From: Pseudomicrostroma phylloplanum
Lineage: Eukaryota; Basidiomycota; Exobasidiomycetes; Microstromatales
Direction: 5' to 3'
Assembly (NCBI GenBank): GCA_039545275.1
Contig: BCHS01000012.1
Location: 310,001-374,000 of the forward strand
DNA length: 64,000 nucleotides
The notes under the pieces: generated by a model
Database searches by the model: none
What the model saw: only the letters and a program-made list of their open reading frames with translations
Told to the model about the DNA's origin: nothing
Part shown: in pieces, positions 1 to 10,957 of the stretch
How the letters are laid out: each line of letters begins with the position of its first letter
Numbering within the stretch: position 1 is the first letter of the stretch
Translations under genes and position numbers: made by a program

Positions 1-1206
1 TCGGGGTGTGGGGAAAGGCAGATGCTGTCCCGCACCTACTGACCGCCCTTGGTCCACACGTGCTGAGCCTGGTGACCTGTTCACGGAAAGAGCAGAACGG
101 GAGGTGGTGAGGAACAAAGACGGGCGCGAGGCATAAATCTCTCGTCATACGATACCACGCGGAGGAGCAAACCATGGACCCTTACGAAGACTTCCTCCTT
201 GAAAAGCAGCGACATCTTCCAGCAGCACGACAAAAGAATCATCCATGCAGCTCGGATTCATTCCACGGCGATATCGGCGACCAGAACGACATCGCTACTT
301 ACGGCGTGCCCCTGTGTGCTCCTCGTCACTGGCCGATGGAACTATTCAGCGGCGTCAGTCACCCTTCTCACACCCTACGGCGATCAATGCAGATCGAGAT
401 GCTTCCTGCGAGTCGCCTTGAATGCCGGCATACTTTCGTGATCAGCATGCCTTGGCCATGAACCGGTCGCGAGTCAGTGTAAAGTGTGCGCATGAGCGTA
501 TCCTTCTGCGATTGATCTGGGAGGCCGGGTGACAGGCCGAAGAAGGCAGGTGCGGTGAGGGTGTGTGTGTGTGTGTGCATCTGATTGATTAGTCGCCTCG
601 GCAGAGCGGACTTGTCGTCTGCTGCAGGTCGTGCTGTGTGACTGGAATGTTGCGCCCCGCCTGCCTCGTGCCACACACGCGTGTGCTGCGCGTGCGTGTG
701 TATCGCCGCGAGGAATCAACACATGCCATGCATGCCGCACGGAGGCTACCACAGGCACACGGCCACTCATCTCGCGCCCGCCGTCTCTGATGCAAAGCAC
801 CTCGAATACCACACAAGCACACACAAGCATCAACTCAGTCATGCTCCGCTGAAGAGGAAGAAGCAAGCCCCTCTGCCACTCGGCGATGGGCTGCACCGTG
901 TGTGTGTAGGTGTGTCGAAAGGCCCACCCCTCTCTTCGCCCCTACGGCCAAACCCCTGGACCCCTCGGGTGTGCTTGCCTTGCCGGTCCTCTAAGACCGT
1001 GCCGTCCTTTCCTTCCTACCCTACCCTCCTCAACCATACCACTCCCAGACTCTCACTCCTCACGCCCCCTTGTTCGCACACACCACGCTCCTTCTTCGGT
1101 ACCCTACTTGACCACCGTCCTTTCTCTCTAGTAACCTCAGCTACCCTCCTCTCACACGCTCGCGTTTTCGCCCAACCTTCCCCTCACGACTTACGCCTTA
1201 CTCAAG
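1..1206. other. Left-edge region without a supported gene
   Basis: No reading frame here resembles a known protein. A short open frame from the left edge to a stop near 135 could be the 3' end of a gene starting outside the window, but it is too short to judge. A pure GT dinucleotide run lies at 561-577, and 640-920 is rich in CA/TG. The last 250 bases before the ATG at 1207 are C/T-rich, as in many fungal promoters, and probably drive the wall-protein gene. Confidence 0.4.
561..577. repeat. GT dinucleotide microsatellite
   Basis: An uninterrupted run of about eight GT units, directly visible in the sequence, upstream of the Kre9-like gene. It makes spurious Thr/His- or Val/Cys-rich frames on both strands. 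Confidence 0.9.
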
Positions 1207-1958
1207 ATGCAACTCTCATTCATCGCTGCTGCCCTCGTGGCCCTCGCCTCCTCGCCAGCTCTGGCTACCCTCTACTTCACAAACCCCATCTCGTGAGTCG
1301 CAAAGAGGTGCGCGGACATCATCACCTTCTTGTCTACTGACGTATCCGCGTACCTCGTCCCTTCAGTTCCTCGAGCGAAGACGGTGGTAGCAGCTTCCGT
1401 ATCAAGTGGCAGGACAAGGGCTCGCCCGCCCTCTCCACCTGGGGAGGAATCAACCTCTACCTCGCAACCGGCGACACAAGCACCCAATACAAGCTCGACA
1501 CGATTGCTACCGACCTTTCCACCAGCCGGACCTCCTACAAGTACAAGATCCCCGCTAACCTTGGTCCTTCGGGAGCCTACTACTTCATCCGTGCCGAGTC
1601 GACCAAGACTGCCGCCAATGGTACCGCCAATGATCTGGCCTTCTCTGCCAAGTTTACACTGGATGACATGACCGGAACCTTCAACTCTACTGTCCTCGCA
1701 GCGGCAAAGGCAGCCGCGACCGTCGGTACCAGCTCCAGCTCTACCTCTGCCTCGTCTGCTGCATCGTCGTCCTCGTCGAAGATGAGCACTGCCACCAGCG
1801 GATCCAGCACGTCAGCCAGCACTGCCACTACCAGCGGTACCGCTGCCCAGAACGTTGCAGCTAACTCGACCAGTGGAGCAGCAGACCTCTTCACCCCTCA
1901 ACGCGCCGTCATGGGAGCCCTGGGAGCCGTCGCCGCCGGAGTTGCTGTGCTACTCTGA
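1207..1958 (+). CDS. Secreted GPI-anchored Ser/Thr-rich protein with Kre9/Knh1-like domain
   Basis: Exons 1207-1292 and 1367-1958 join through a 74-nt intron (GTGAGT...CAG), giving a 225-residue protein. Residues 1-20 form a signal peptide (hydrophobic core, cleavage after ALA). Residues 21-130 resemble the Ig-like domain shared by Kre9/Knh1 and Ser-Thr-rich GPI-anchored proteins: a start near LYFTNP, a conserved W in the FRIKWQD segment, then the YLATGDTS and YYFIRAES strands. A Ser/Thr/Ala-rich stalk follows, and the C-terminus is a hydrophobic tail preceded by small residues, as expected for GPI attachment. The protein should end up at the plasma membrane or in the cell wall. Family members are linked to beta-1,6-glucan or wall organisation, but the exact role here is inferred from class only. 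Confidence 0.85.
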
Positions 1959-2332
1959 GCGTCGAACAGAGTTCCGTAGTGTGTGGAAAGGAGGCCAGGG
2001 GCCCCTTTCCCTTTTCTTGCTTTTTTGTATTCTGTACGACTACCTCTTCGATCCCATCGCCCGCGCAAGCCTAGAGGCGAGGAAACAGAGGGTTGATGAT
2101 GTCGATGTTGATGATGCAGGCAGACCGTGTCCATGCCTCTCTCTCCCTTGCTCTATATGAATTCTTTTCTGCTCTTCACCAGAAGACCCTTCGAATGTCC
2201 TACATGCGCCTTTTTTCTTGCATTGTCCTATTGTCCTGGATCTCTCATCATGCTCAATCTCAGCTTTCATGGAGTAGCGTCCTCGGATGTGGTCCCTCCT
2301 CTGCGAACGATCTCGTTGCAGGGTAAGTTCGG
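1959..2332. other. Convergent 3' region
   Basis: This stretch separates the 3' ends of the wall-protein gene (plus) and the DUF952 gene (minus). It is expected to hold both 3' untranslated regions. I see no coding signal or repeat in it. Confidence 0.5.
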
Positions 2333-2952
2333 CTAGAATTGCAGCTCGGGAAGCACAAATTCGCCAGTGGAAGCATCGCGCTTGATCTCCTCCTCGAGGA
2401 CGAATTCCTTCGCGGGACGAATAGCCTGAGAGGGGACAGCACATCAGGGATGTACAAGAGCTCGTCAATGTCAACCTGACGCGCCTGCCTCCATCGTACA
2501 GACTATACAGATCAGCGAGGCCTGTGAAGCTCTTCTTACTCACCCCATATACATGCGCAAACAAGCTCCCCGCCGCCGGGTCCCACTGCAGCTTCCTCTT
2601 GCCATCCATTGTGTCCTCTTCCAGCTGCTCCCTCCTGGCTCCACAAATCCAAAGTGAGTCCCCCACTCCACTCGCAGAGGAGAAGAAGCGCTGCAAGGTG
2701 CCTGGGAGCTGGGAGGATGTGGAGAGGTGGATGAAGTGGTCTGTGAGCTGTTTGAGGAAGCAAAGGGCGGAGGGTAGGGGGAAGGGGAGGAGTAAGGGTT
2801 CAGCAAGCTCGATTCGAATCAGACTGGGCGACGAGGAGCAAGACGGCGGTGAGGGGGTCGAAACGCACATCAATGGACGCTCCGAGCCATTCTTCCTCTT
2901 CCCCCTTAGGCAGAGCTTCGTACTCCGCGGGTGTGAGGATCTTGTACAGCAT
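2333..2952 (-). CDS. DUF952 family protein
   Basis: Three minus-strand exons, 2952-2869, 2747-2544 and 2425-2333, join in phase and encode about 126 residues. The pattern is that of DUF952: an N-terminal MLYKILTPAEYEAL segment, the family hallmark TDHFIHLSTSSQLPGTLQRFF, a LWICGA strand, KLQWDPAAGSLFAHVYG, and a short tail ending FVLPELQF. The family is widespread in bacteria and scattered in fungi, with no established reaction. The His in FIHLST and the FAHVYG segment are the conserved features. The first Met is taken at MLYKIL, where the family normally begins. An upstream ATG at 3082 could start a short 5' exon, but I could not join it in phase. Introns are 121 and 118 nt. Confidence 0.75.
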
Positions 2953-3408
2953 CGTTGCCCTATGACAAGGAGGGAAGGGAGACAGGGAGAAAGCGTCAGG
3001 AGCTCGTCTACGCGCAGTTGCCGATGTGAATGGGAGGGTGGGATACTTGCGATTTGGGATCTGCCTGAGATGAGGAGCTCATGATATGTCGGTCACTTTG
3101 GTGGTTAGAGGCTGACTAGAGAAGGAAGAAGGTGGGCAGCCAGACGCGAAGAAGTCCGGTAGCGGAAAGCTCACTCGCACAGAAGGGCGGAAGCAGCGCC
3201 TCCACTCTCCGACTCAGACAGACAAGGGCGGGAGGCTGCTAAGGAAGGTATTGAAATGCGATGTGTTCTGAGGTGTGTGTGTGATGCAGACAGACGACAA
3301 GTTTTCAACAAGGCAGTCTGCCAGGGGAGAGACGTCCATCCAGCAATCCTTGGTGTCTCTATAGGTGACCAATTCTATCCGTCTTCCGTACGCTCGCTCG
3401 CCCGCTGC
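2953..3408. other. Intergenic region upstream of the DUF952 gene
   Basis: It lies between the start of the DUF952 gene and the 3' end of the GMC oxidoreductase, both on the minus strand, so it should hold the DUF952 promoter and the GMC 3' untranslated region. A possible upstream ATG at 3082-3080 (minus) was noted. Nothing else is recognisable. Confidence 0.45.
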
Positions 3409-5127
3409 TCAAACATTAATGCCGTGAATCAGATCCGCGCACCTCTCAGCAACCATCAGCACCGTCAGCATGGGGTTGGCGGTAGGCAGCGTAGGCAGTA
3501 CCGAAGCGTCGCAGATCCTAATGTTCTTCAGTCCCTTGATCGTCAGGTCCTTTTGGTCCACCACGATCATCGGGTCCTGAGGGCTGCCCATGGTGCACGT
3601 GGAGGCACAGTGGTACACGGTGTGTGCCACGCTCCGTGCGTACTGGGACAGCTCCTCGTCTGTCTGGATTGCAGGTCCGGGAGCGACCTCCTCGATGAGG
3701 TGCTCCTTGAAGGGCGACTGCTGTGCGATCTTCCTTGCCCACTTCATACCCGCCACGAGAATCTGAGCATCGTAGCCGTTCTTGTCCTCAAAGTACTTGA
3801 AGTCAAGCAGGGGCTTGTCGGCTGGGTCGGCCGAAGCCAGAGAAAGCTTGCCCCTTCCTTGAGAGCGTGTGATGTTGGGAGTCATGCAGATGGCGTGCTC
3901 TGGACGACGGAAGCCCTCACGCTCAGTGTTGTCGGCAAAGGGCGTCTGGTAAATGTGGAACATGAGGTCGGGACCGTTGTGAGGGTGCATCTCGGCCTCT
4001 TTCGGCAGAACACGCAAGAAGAGACCAGCATCGGACAGCATGGTCGTCTCGGTCGGGGTGTCCTTCGTAGACCACATGATAATGCTCTCTGGGTGGTCCT
4101 GCAGGTTCCAACCAACACCGGGCAGGTCCAGACGGCACTTGAGACCCAGCTTCTCTAGGTCGGCCTTGGGTCCGACTTCAGAGTGAAGCAGCAGACGTGG
4201 TGTGTCTACTGCACCGGCACACAGGATCACCTCCTTTCGTGCAGTGAGGGTCTTCTCCAGTCCAGCCGAGGTCCGCACAGCAACACCCTTGACCTTGAGA
4301 GGGTCAGCCTCATCGTATACAAGCTTCTGGGTCCAAGTCTCCAGGAAGAGGTGAAGGTTGTTCCGGCGGTAAGGGCCGTGCGGCATGATTGGGTGGAGGT
4401 AGGCAGTAGAAGCGGAAGATCGACCGCCAGTAGCTGGGTCGTAGGAGATGTGGAAGAAGCCACAGGCCTTGTCAAAAGCACCTCCGTGGACGATGGCGCC
4501 GTTCATGTCGTCCATAATAGGAGCGCCAGTGACGGAGCTGGAGGCCTGCACCCAGTCCTTTGCGACCTGGTTGCGGTGCTGAGGAGCGACGGGCACAATG
4601 TTCATCTTTAGGCGGTCACCGTAAGGCTGAATCTTCTTGCTGTGCCAGTCTGGGCATCCAAGCTTCTCGGCCCAGATATCCAGATCCTCGTTGAAGGGTC
4701 GGAAAGAGATGAGGGTATTGTGCGAGGAGCAGCCGCCCAGCACTCGAGCGCGGGAGTGACGGATGTGCGAGTTGCCCATTGGCTGCTCGGTGGTGGGGTA
4801 GTCATAGTCAAGCTCAGAGCCCAGAAGCTCGAGCCAACGCTTGAGGTCCAGAACACGGTCCTCGCCGACATCAGTGGGCCCTCCCTCAACGACGGCGACG
4901 GTGACGTTGGAGTCCTCGGTGAGCCGGTTGGCGAGAACAGCACCGGCTGTACCACCACCGACGATGATGTAGTCAAACTCTGTGTTGCCGGTGGGGAGCA
5001 GGTGAGAAGCCAAGTTGACCAGGCGCTGGCGGGCCGAAGGCTTCTGGATGGTAGATTGCTCATTGGATGCCTGTCCGTAAGCGGCCGACTTGGGCGGGAC
5101 CTTGGCGTTGGAAGGAGGAGGAGTCAT
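3409..5127 (-). CDS. GMC-family FAD-dependent oxidoreductase
   Basis: A single-exon frame of 572 residues, a normal length for glucose-methanol-choline oxidoreductases. The FAD-binding start DYIIVGGGTAGAVLANRL is at about residues 52-69. The GMC signature region RARVLGGCSSHNTLI follows near 125-140, and a second FAD/substrate segment CAGAVDTPRLLLHSEVGP near 300. The C-terminal catalytic part carries VYHCASTCTMG, with the active-site His, and PTANPMLTVLMVAERCADLI, with the second catalytic Asn. Such enzymes oxidise alcohols, choline or aldehydes with FAD and pass electrons to O2 or a quinone. There is no signal peptide, so it is probably intracellular. Which GMC subgroup it belongs to (choline dehydrogenase-like or aryl-alcohol oxidase-like) cannot be settled by eye. 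Confidence 0.92.
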   Translation of the reverse strand: MTPPPSNAKVPPKSAAYGQASNEQSTIQKPSARQRLVNLASHLLPTGNTEFDYIIVGGGTAGAVLANRLTEDSNVTVAVVEGGPTDVGEDRVLDLKRWLELLGSELDYDYPTTEQPMGNSHIRHSRARVLGGCSSHNTLISFRPFNEDLDIWAEKLGCPDWHSKKIQPYGDRLKMNIVPVAPQHRNQVAKDWVQASSSVTGAPIMDDMNGAIVHGGAFDKACGFFHISYDPATGGRSSASTAYLHPIMPHGPYRRNNLHLFLETWTQKLVYDEADPLKVKGVAVRTSAGLEKTLTARKEVILCAGAVDTPRLLLHSEVGPKADLEKLGLKCRLDLPGVGWNLQDHPESIIMWSTKDTPTETTMLSDAGLFLRVLPKEAEMHPHNGPDLMFHIYQTPFADNTEREGFRRPEHAICMTPNITRSQGRGKLSLASADPADKPLLDFKYFEDKNGYDAQILVAGMKWARKIAQQSPFKEHLIEEVAPGPAIQTDEELSQYARSVAHTVYHCASTCTMGSPQDPMIVVDQKDLTIKGLKNIRICDASVLPTLPTANPMLTVLMVAERCADLIHGINV

Positions 5128-5755
5128 GGTAGTCTAGTCTAACGCAGCTGATTTGGGGAGGCAAAGGAAGCTAGACAAGCTGAAAGGGAGAGAGGAAAGG
5201 CAACGAAGGAGGGTGGACAATCTACCAAATGGGGGAATAAAGCAAAGGTCTAGAGAGGGAAAGGAGGCGGGAAACGGCGGGCCGAGGTCATCGTGTGCCC
5301 CCCTTCAGCTTAAGAATGCCTCCGCGGGACCACCAACTCAAAACGAGTGCGGACCACTTCACGCACCACGCCCGCATCTTGGCGAGCAGTGGCTGGGCCC
5401 CGGGGCGGAGGCGCGGGTAGTCGCCCGCCCTTCGCCACTTTTTCCTCCCAGTGGGCCCGAGGGATCAGCCGCGCTCACGCCCTCTCCCGCCCGCCCATCC
5501 GTGGCTCATCTTCCCTCCCCCGCCTCGCCTCGAGCCGAACCGAGCCGAGCCGAGCCCGCTTCCCGTGCCGTGGCAAAAAAAAGAAAGCGCAAGGAGGTGC
5601 AAGTCGCAAGTGACAGTGGAGATAATCATCCTCGGCTCACGGGAATCATCAGCAGCGCAAGTTTGGGTGGGCGAGTTGTAGATTACAAGAGCTGACCAAT
5701 GGCCAGACTTTGTACATTGAAGGGATCTCTGCCGTTGCCTCTCTGCGTTGCTAGT
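5128..5755. promoter_or_regulatory. Promoter region of the GMC oxidoreductase gene
   Basis: It holds the upstream region of the GMC gene (minus) and the 3' region of the uL3m gene (minus). GC-rich, with a short run of GAGCC units near 5530-5555. No coding signal. Confidence 0.4.
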
Positions 5756-6963
5756 CTAGGCTGCTGTTGCAGGTGTTCCGGTCCACTCGATGATGCTCGG
5801 CAGTCCGGCCTTCATCTCCCTTGTACCAGCAGGAAATGGCAAGGCATCGATGCCCTCAGGGAGTGCCTCTGCGCCCTCCAGCCCTTGCTTCTTGTTCTTC
5901 TTGGCTGCCTTCCATACCAGCGACCTTCTCGCATCCGTCACCTCGACCACACCTCCGTCCGGACCAGGCAGTGGCCCTTTCACCAGGATCAGCTCGCGAT
6001 CAAGGTCTACCCTCAGTACCTTGAGGTTGTGGACCGTGGCCCTCTTTCCTCCCATTCTTCCTGCCATCTTCTGACCAGGCCAGACTCGCGACGGGTCACT
6101 GTTCTGACCGGTCGAACCATGCGAACGATGAGAGATGGAGACACCATGTGAGGCTCGCAGACCGTGGAAGCCGTGACGCTTCATGGCACCCTGGAAACCC
6201 TTGCCGCGTGCTGTGCATGAGACATCGACATCTTGGCCGGGAACAAAGTGAGCTGCAGAGAGCGTCGTGCCTGTCAAAGGGGAGAGAAGATCAGGCAGTG
6301 AGCGCCTGAACCAGTACTGTCACAGCCACGCAGTGACAGCTGAGCGTACTTACCCAGCGGTAGGAGAGCATCCTTGGTGATTTTGAACTCTTTGAGCACC
6401 CTCTTTTTCGTCTTGATTCCTGCCTTTGCCAAATGCCCTTTGGCACTCTTGCCAATGCCTATCCGACTCGTCACCTCCCCAGCAGCAATCTGGAGTGCAG
6501 TGTATGGAGCGAGCTTTGGGATCTTCATCGGCTGACCCTTCTCATCATGAGTGGGATGAGGCTTGCTAGGTGGGAAGCCGATATGTGCTGACACTTGACA
6601 GTCGTCAATTTGCAAGACAGTGCATGGAACCGCCTGACCGGTGGGGAGGAAGTAGGTGACCATACCGCGCTTGCGCGCAATAAGACCCACCCGACGAGAC
6701 TGTGATGTCCATGTAGCAGATGGAGAAGCAGCGGGCTCGGCCGCGGGTGCTTGCACAATGGGCTCAGCAGCTTCTGTGGCGAGCCGTCTGGGAGACGAGG
6801 TGGTAAATCTGCGAGTAGATGGCGGGGCCGAGCAGGACGGCCGCGAAGAGGGACCTGCAACCGGGGCAGCGCGGACGGCTCTCGGGGTGCCAGCTAGTCC
6901 GAGTCTTGCGAAAGCAGACAGTAGCTCTGGAGTCTGACGGGGGATGATAGCGAGCCTGGTCAT
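5756..6963 (-). CDS. MRPL9: Mitochondrial large-subunit ribosomal protein uL3m
   Basis: Exons 6963-6354 and 6270-5756 join in phase (CTGG|GC) across an 83-nt intron with a GTAAGT donor, giving 374 residues. The first 100 residues are rich in Arg, Ser and Ala and low in acidic residues, typical of a mitochondrial targeting region. The uL3 core follows: [17 protein letters not shown] at its start, the peptidyl-transferase-approaching loop signature [15 protein letters not shown] after the intron, then [23 protein letters not shown] and a [10 protein letters not shown] strand. The bacterial-type loop marks it as the organellar rather than cytosolic L3. It is a core 54S mitoribosome subunit (yeast Mrpl9, human MRPL3). 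The start at 6963 is preferred over farther in-frame Met codons because it opens the targeting sequence. Confidence 0.93.
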
Positions 6964-7548
6964 GACTGCTACAGAATTCGCGCCCTGGTGGAGTCCCTTA
7001 GGATGATCGAATGAGGGGTCGAGCTGAGGATGAAGGTGAGGATGATGCTCAGGCAGTGGCAGTCGATGCGAAGATGTGGCTTCCACTGCGCGGTTGCAGC
7101 GTCGGCGTCTCTCTCTCTCCGCCTGGCGCCTCCCGCCCGCCCGTTGAGCCGCCCTTCGCGCCTTGGCGATTATTGCGCTTCATTTCAACCTTCCGACAGA
7201 CGCACACCTCCAAGGACTCACACCGCCTACCACCCGCGGCTCTTACCACATCGTCCGTCTCATCTGCTCGGCCTAGGGTGTAGATCTTCCACTTGATCTC
7301 CACGCCGACCTCTCACCTAGCAAACCGTCCTTTGCAAAGGCCCTGCCGCTTTCAACGGACCCGTCGATTGAGCCGAAGAAGCGGTGTCTTCGATTGCATC
7401 CCGTGCTCCTTCCGGTGGATCCATATAGCCCGTCCCTGCCTGTCAAGGCTAGTGTTGCCGGCGTGTCGCGTCCTTAGTTCCAGCGGCTCTCCTCCTGGTA
7501 ACGTCGGCCTCGATCGTGTAGCCCTTTGGCCCGTGGCGCGCCGCTGCT
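6964..7548. promoter_or_regulatory. Divergent promoter between uL3m and the DDT-PHD gene
   Basis: About 585 bp separate the two divergent starts. The region is C/T-rich near 7200-7300 on the plus strand. No coding signal or distinct repeat was seen, and regulatory elements are not individually assignable. Confidence 0.45.
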
Positions 7549-10500
7549 ATGCCTCGCTACTCCATTGGCAGTACCGCCGTTGCCGCCGACGCTAGTGTCC
7601 CGCCTGGCGTACCCTCTGCCTCGACCTCAAATGGCAATGCCTTTGACAAGGCGTACAGCGATGCCTTCACCGCCAATCTCACCAAGCTCAGACGGACTTG
7701 GAAGTTTGCGGCCGTCTGCCAGTTCCTCTTCACCTTCGAAGAGGCCTTTGGCATGAGCGGATTCAAGTCTGCAACTCTCGAGCACGATCTTGCGGCTTCT
7801 ACTTACGAAGTGATCCCCGATCTCATGAGACGGCTGCTCTACACGCTCACCCTCGATGGAAAGGTGACCAACGAAAATTGGCAAGAGTATCTACGAGAAC
7901 AATATGCTTATCGCCTAGCGGAAGAAGGTCTGCCGAATCCCCTCGGGTCTGTCGAAGATCCAAAGCAATGGGAAGATTTCACACTCGCCGCGAAGGTACG
8001 GAGCCTCTACGACATGTGCGAATGGCAGATGGCAGACCCGGAACGGTTTCGGAAGCTGGTACGCAACGAAGAGGACGCAGAGAATTGGCGGATATACCCC
8101 ATCGGATGGGACGCCAAGGAGAACACGTACTGGCTCTTTGATGATAATCGCCTTTGGGTACAACATCCGCCCCCGCCTCCACCGCCCAAGGCGAAGAAGG
8201 CACGTCCGGCCAAGAAGGGCTCGAAGAGAGGCAAAGCCGAAGCGGCCGCTGCAAAGAAGAAAGCAAAGGCAGATCAGGAGAAGGCCAAAGCCGAAAAGGC
8301 TGCTGCCGCTCGCAAGACTGGGAAGCGGGTAGCTAGTGCTAGCGGACCCTATGCAGGAAATACGCCAAACAAGCGTACAAGGCTGGGACGAGCATCTCTG
8401 TCCGCAACAAGTCCGAAAGCCAGCGCCGCATACTCACCCCCGCGAAGCTCAAGACGCCTCAGAGGCCAAGACAGCGACGGCTGGGAGCCAATTCCCGCTG
8501 GTCTCCTTGCAGAAGCCAATCCAGCAGACGAGAGCAAAGTTAGTCAAGTTGACGATGACGATGACTCAGAGCTATCCGAGCCACCCGACGAAGTTGAGGA
8601 AGGAGATTTCACTATGAGAACGGATGCCGACGAATCAGTCGACGAAAGCAAGATGGATCTCGATCAGCCAACCAGCCAGCCAGGGCCCGGCGAGGCCGAT
8701 GGAGAGAGCTGGTTGGAATTCGAAACGATTGCCATCACTCGAGCCGAGTGGGAGGCTTTGGGTAGTCAATTCGCCAAGAGCAAGCATCCAGACGAGAAGG
8801 CCTTGCACAAGATCTTGTCCACGGACATTGTCCCTCGAGTGCTGGAAGATATTGCCGAGGCTGAAAAGGCTGCCGCTCTGGAGGCTGCCCTTGCCGCAAG
8901 GAAGAGGTCATCCCGCATTGCTATGAAGGAGTCGGAGAGGGAAGAGAGGGAGAGGGAAGCCGAAGCGAAAGCGAAGATGGAAGAGAGAATGCGTCTGATT
9001 CGTCAGGAGGAGGCTGAGAAGCGTGACAAGGAGAATGAGGCACTCGAGGAAGAGAAGAAGCGTGAAGAGAGGGCGCGAGAAAAGGAGGAGAGGCTGCGGG
9101 GCCGAGAAGAGAGGATCAAGGAGAGGGAGAGGGAAGCTGAAGCCAAGGCGATTCGAGAGATTGAAGAGCGGGAAAGGCGAGAAAAGATGAGAGAGATGAG
9201 GAAGCGCAAGAGGGAGATGATTGCTTCTGGAGAGCTACAGGAAGATGAATCTGAGGCTCAAGCAAAGGATGAGGGTGGGGAAGATCAAGATGAAGATTGG
9301 GACCTGGGGTGAGTATCTCCGACGTCTTCAGTAGGTCCAGATACCGAATGCTGACCATCACAGCATTCTCCCCTCGTCCACAAACAGATGCGAGATCTGC
9401 TACAAGTCCGGTCGAAATCCGGAGCTGGGCCCAGATGAGCAAATTGTCTGCTGCGAATCCTGCCTCGTCTGGCAACACACCAAGTGCTGGGATGACTTCG
9501 ATGCCTGGATGAGCCAGCCACCTCGCAATTGGGATGAGGAAGACTTCTTCTGCACGAAGTGCAGTGCCAGGCGCGAGCCAGATAGGATAGATAGAGACGC
9601 TATTATCGCCAAGATCGATGCGTATAGGCTTGCCAAAGGCTTGGCTCCTGCTGAGGTGAAGGCGGAGCCAGACGCCCAGCCCGGATCAGTATCGCAAGTA
9701 TCTGCCACGTCGCATGGCCAAGTGCCGTCGAATGGAGTAGCAGCAACGGGAGACCCTGCTGTTGAACGGCAACAAGCCCATGCGCGGCCGAGTCAACCTC
9801 AAGAGTCCCTGCCTCAGCAACCTGCAGCCGCTACTTCGGCATCAGAGGAAAGCTCAGCAGCTTCTGTCAAACCTTTGGCTCCCAGTACTGCTGGTGTGGC
9901 GGCTCCCAGTCTCAATGGCTTGGCGAACTCTCATGAGCCAGCTCAGTCTCACCCTCCTCGGACCTACGACAATACGATGGGACCTCCGACGGGCCAATCC
10001 CGCAGCTCGTCTGTGTCTTCCGTTGCACCGATCAGGCCCGGCGCAACGATCTCCGTCCCCCTGACTTCGCAATCTCCCGGCCAGCCCGCTGCTCCTCCGT
10101 CCAGATTCGCCAGCTTCGGCCCTGATGGCAATGTAATGACGGCAAGCCCCGGCGACGGTCTTCGCAGTGCCTCACAAGCGACACACTCGGCGTCCCCTCC
10201 TCGGTCTCCGGTTCAGACGTCGACGGGTCCTTTGCCGCTTAGCGACGGTCAGCTTTCGTCTCCCGGCGCCTTGTCCAGTCCCAAGTTGCAGATGTCCGGC
10301 AACGGGAATAGCAACAACAGCAATGGCGCTGCTCGCAACTCCAAGAATGCAGGTGCTGCTGGCTCATTTCCCATTCGCAGACCTAACAGCTCCGTAGCTC
10401 GGTCGCCCTTATCTGGACCCTCAATTTCCCCAAGCGGCAACGGCGGGCCTCCGCCTATGAGCCTTGGAGAAGCTCTGACAGGCAGTGGCACCATCGGATC

Positions 10501-10957
10501 AGGTAGCATGAGAGGCATCAGCCCTAGTCCCGGTGCGGGCGGCCCTGGGCGGAGTCTGGGACCGCTACCAAGGTTCAACAGCGGAGCTGGTGACGGCATG
10601 GCAGTAAGCTCGACGGCTATTTCAGGCTCTCCTCAAGGTTCACTGAGCACCAATGCGACCAATGGAAGCCTCCACAAGAACACTGTTGCTAGCCATCCGT
10701 ACGAGGTCACGTCCTTTCCCAATCTCGCGACAGGTTCCACGCCTTCCCCTATTGTACGACCGCCCCCACCGGGTGCACCGATTGCGGCACCTGGCGCCGT
10801 GTCTCCCACACCATCTCCCGCCGAGAAAGACACCGGCATCAGCAAAGGAGAAAACGGCGAGCCATCCAGCGGTCCGGGACCTCGCCAAGGATCATTGGCG
10901 GACGGCAAAGTCATCCCGGCCGTAGGTTTGGACGGCAACGGGGCAGCGACTACGTGA
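7549..10957 (+). CDS. DDT-WHIM-PHD chromatin-remodelling protein (RSF1/CECR2-like)
   Basis: Exons 7549-9308 and 9388-10957 join across a 79-nt intron (codon GG|A), giving 1,109 residues. Residues 50-125 look like a DDT domain (CQFLFTFEEAFG, a leucine-rich helix around 85-103). Residues 140-206 look like the WHIM region, ending in the diagnostic IGWDAKENTYWLFDDNRLW. A basic Lys/Ala-rich stretch (210-290) and an acidic patch (325-370) lead into a long charged coiled coil (about 430-575). Directly after the intron comes a PHD finger with Cys4-His-Cys3 spacing (CEIC, CCESC, HTKC, CTKC). The last 400 residues are Ser/Pro/Gly-rich and disordered. This architecture is that of accessory subunits of ISWI-type remodelers that read histone tails. 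The specific partner is an inference. Confidence 0.85.

Noticed and set aside
474..896. Minus-strand frame rich in His, Thr and Ala
   Set aside because: It is produced by reading through the GT/CA repeat area and has no recognisable motif.
3256..4158. Open frame of 300 residues on the plus strand
   Set aside because: It is antisense to the strongly supported GMC oxidoreductase and shows no protein-family character.
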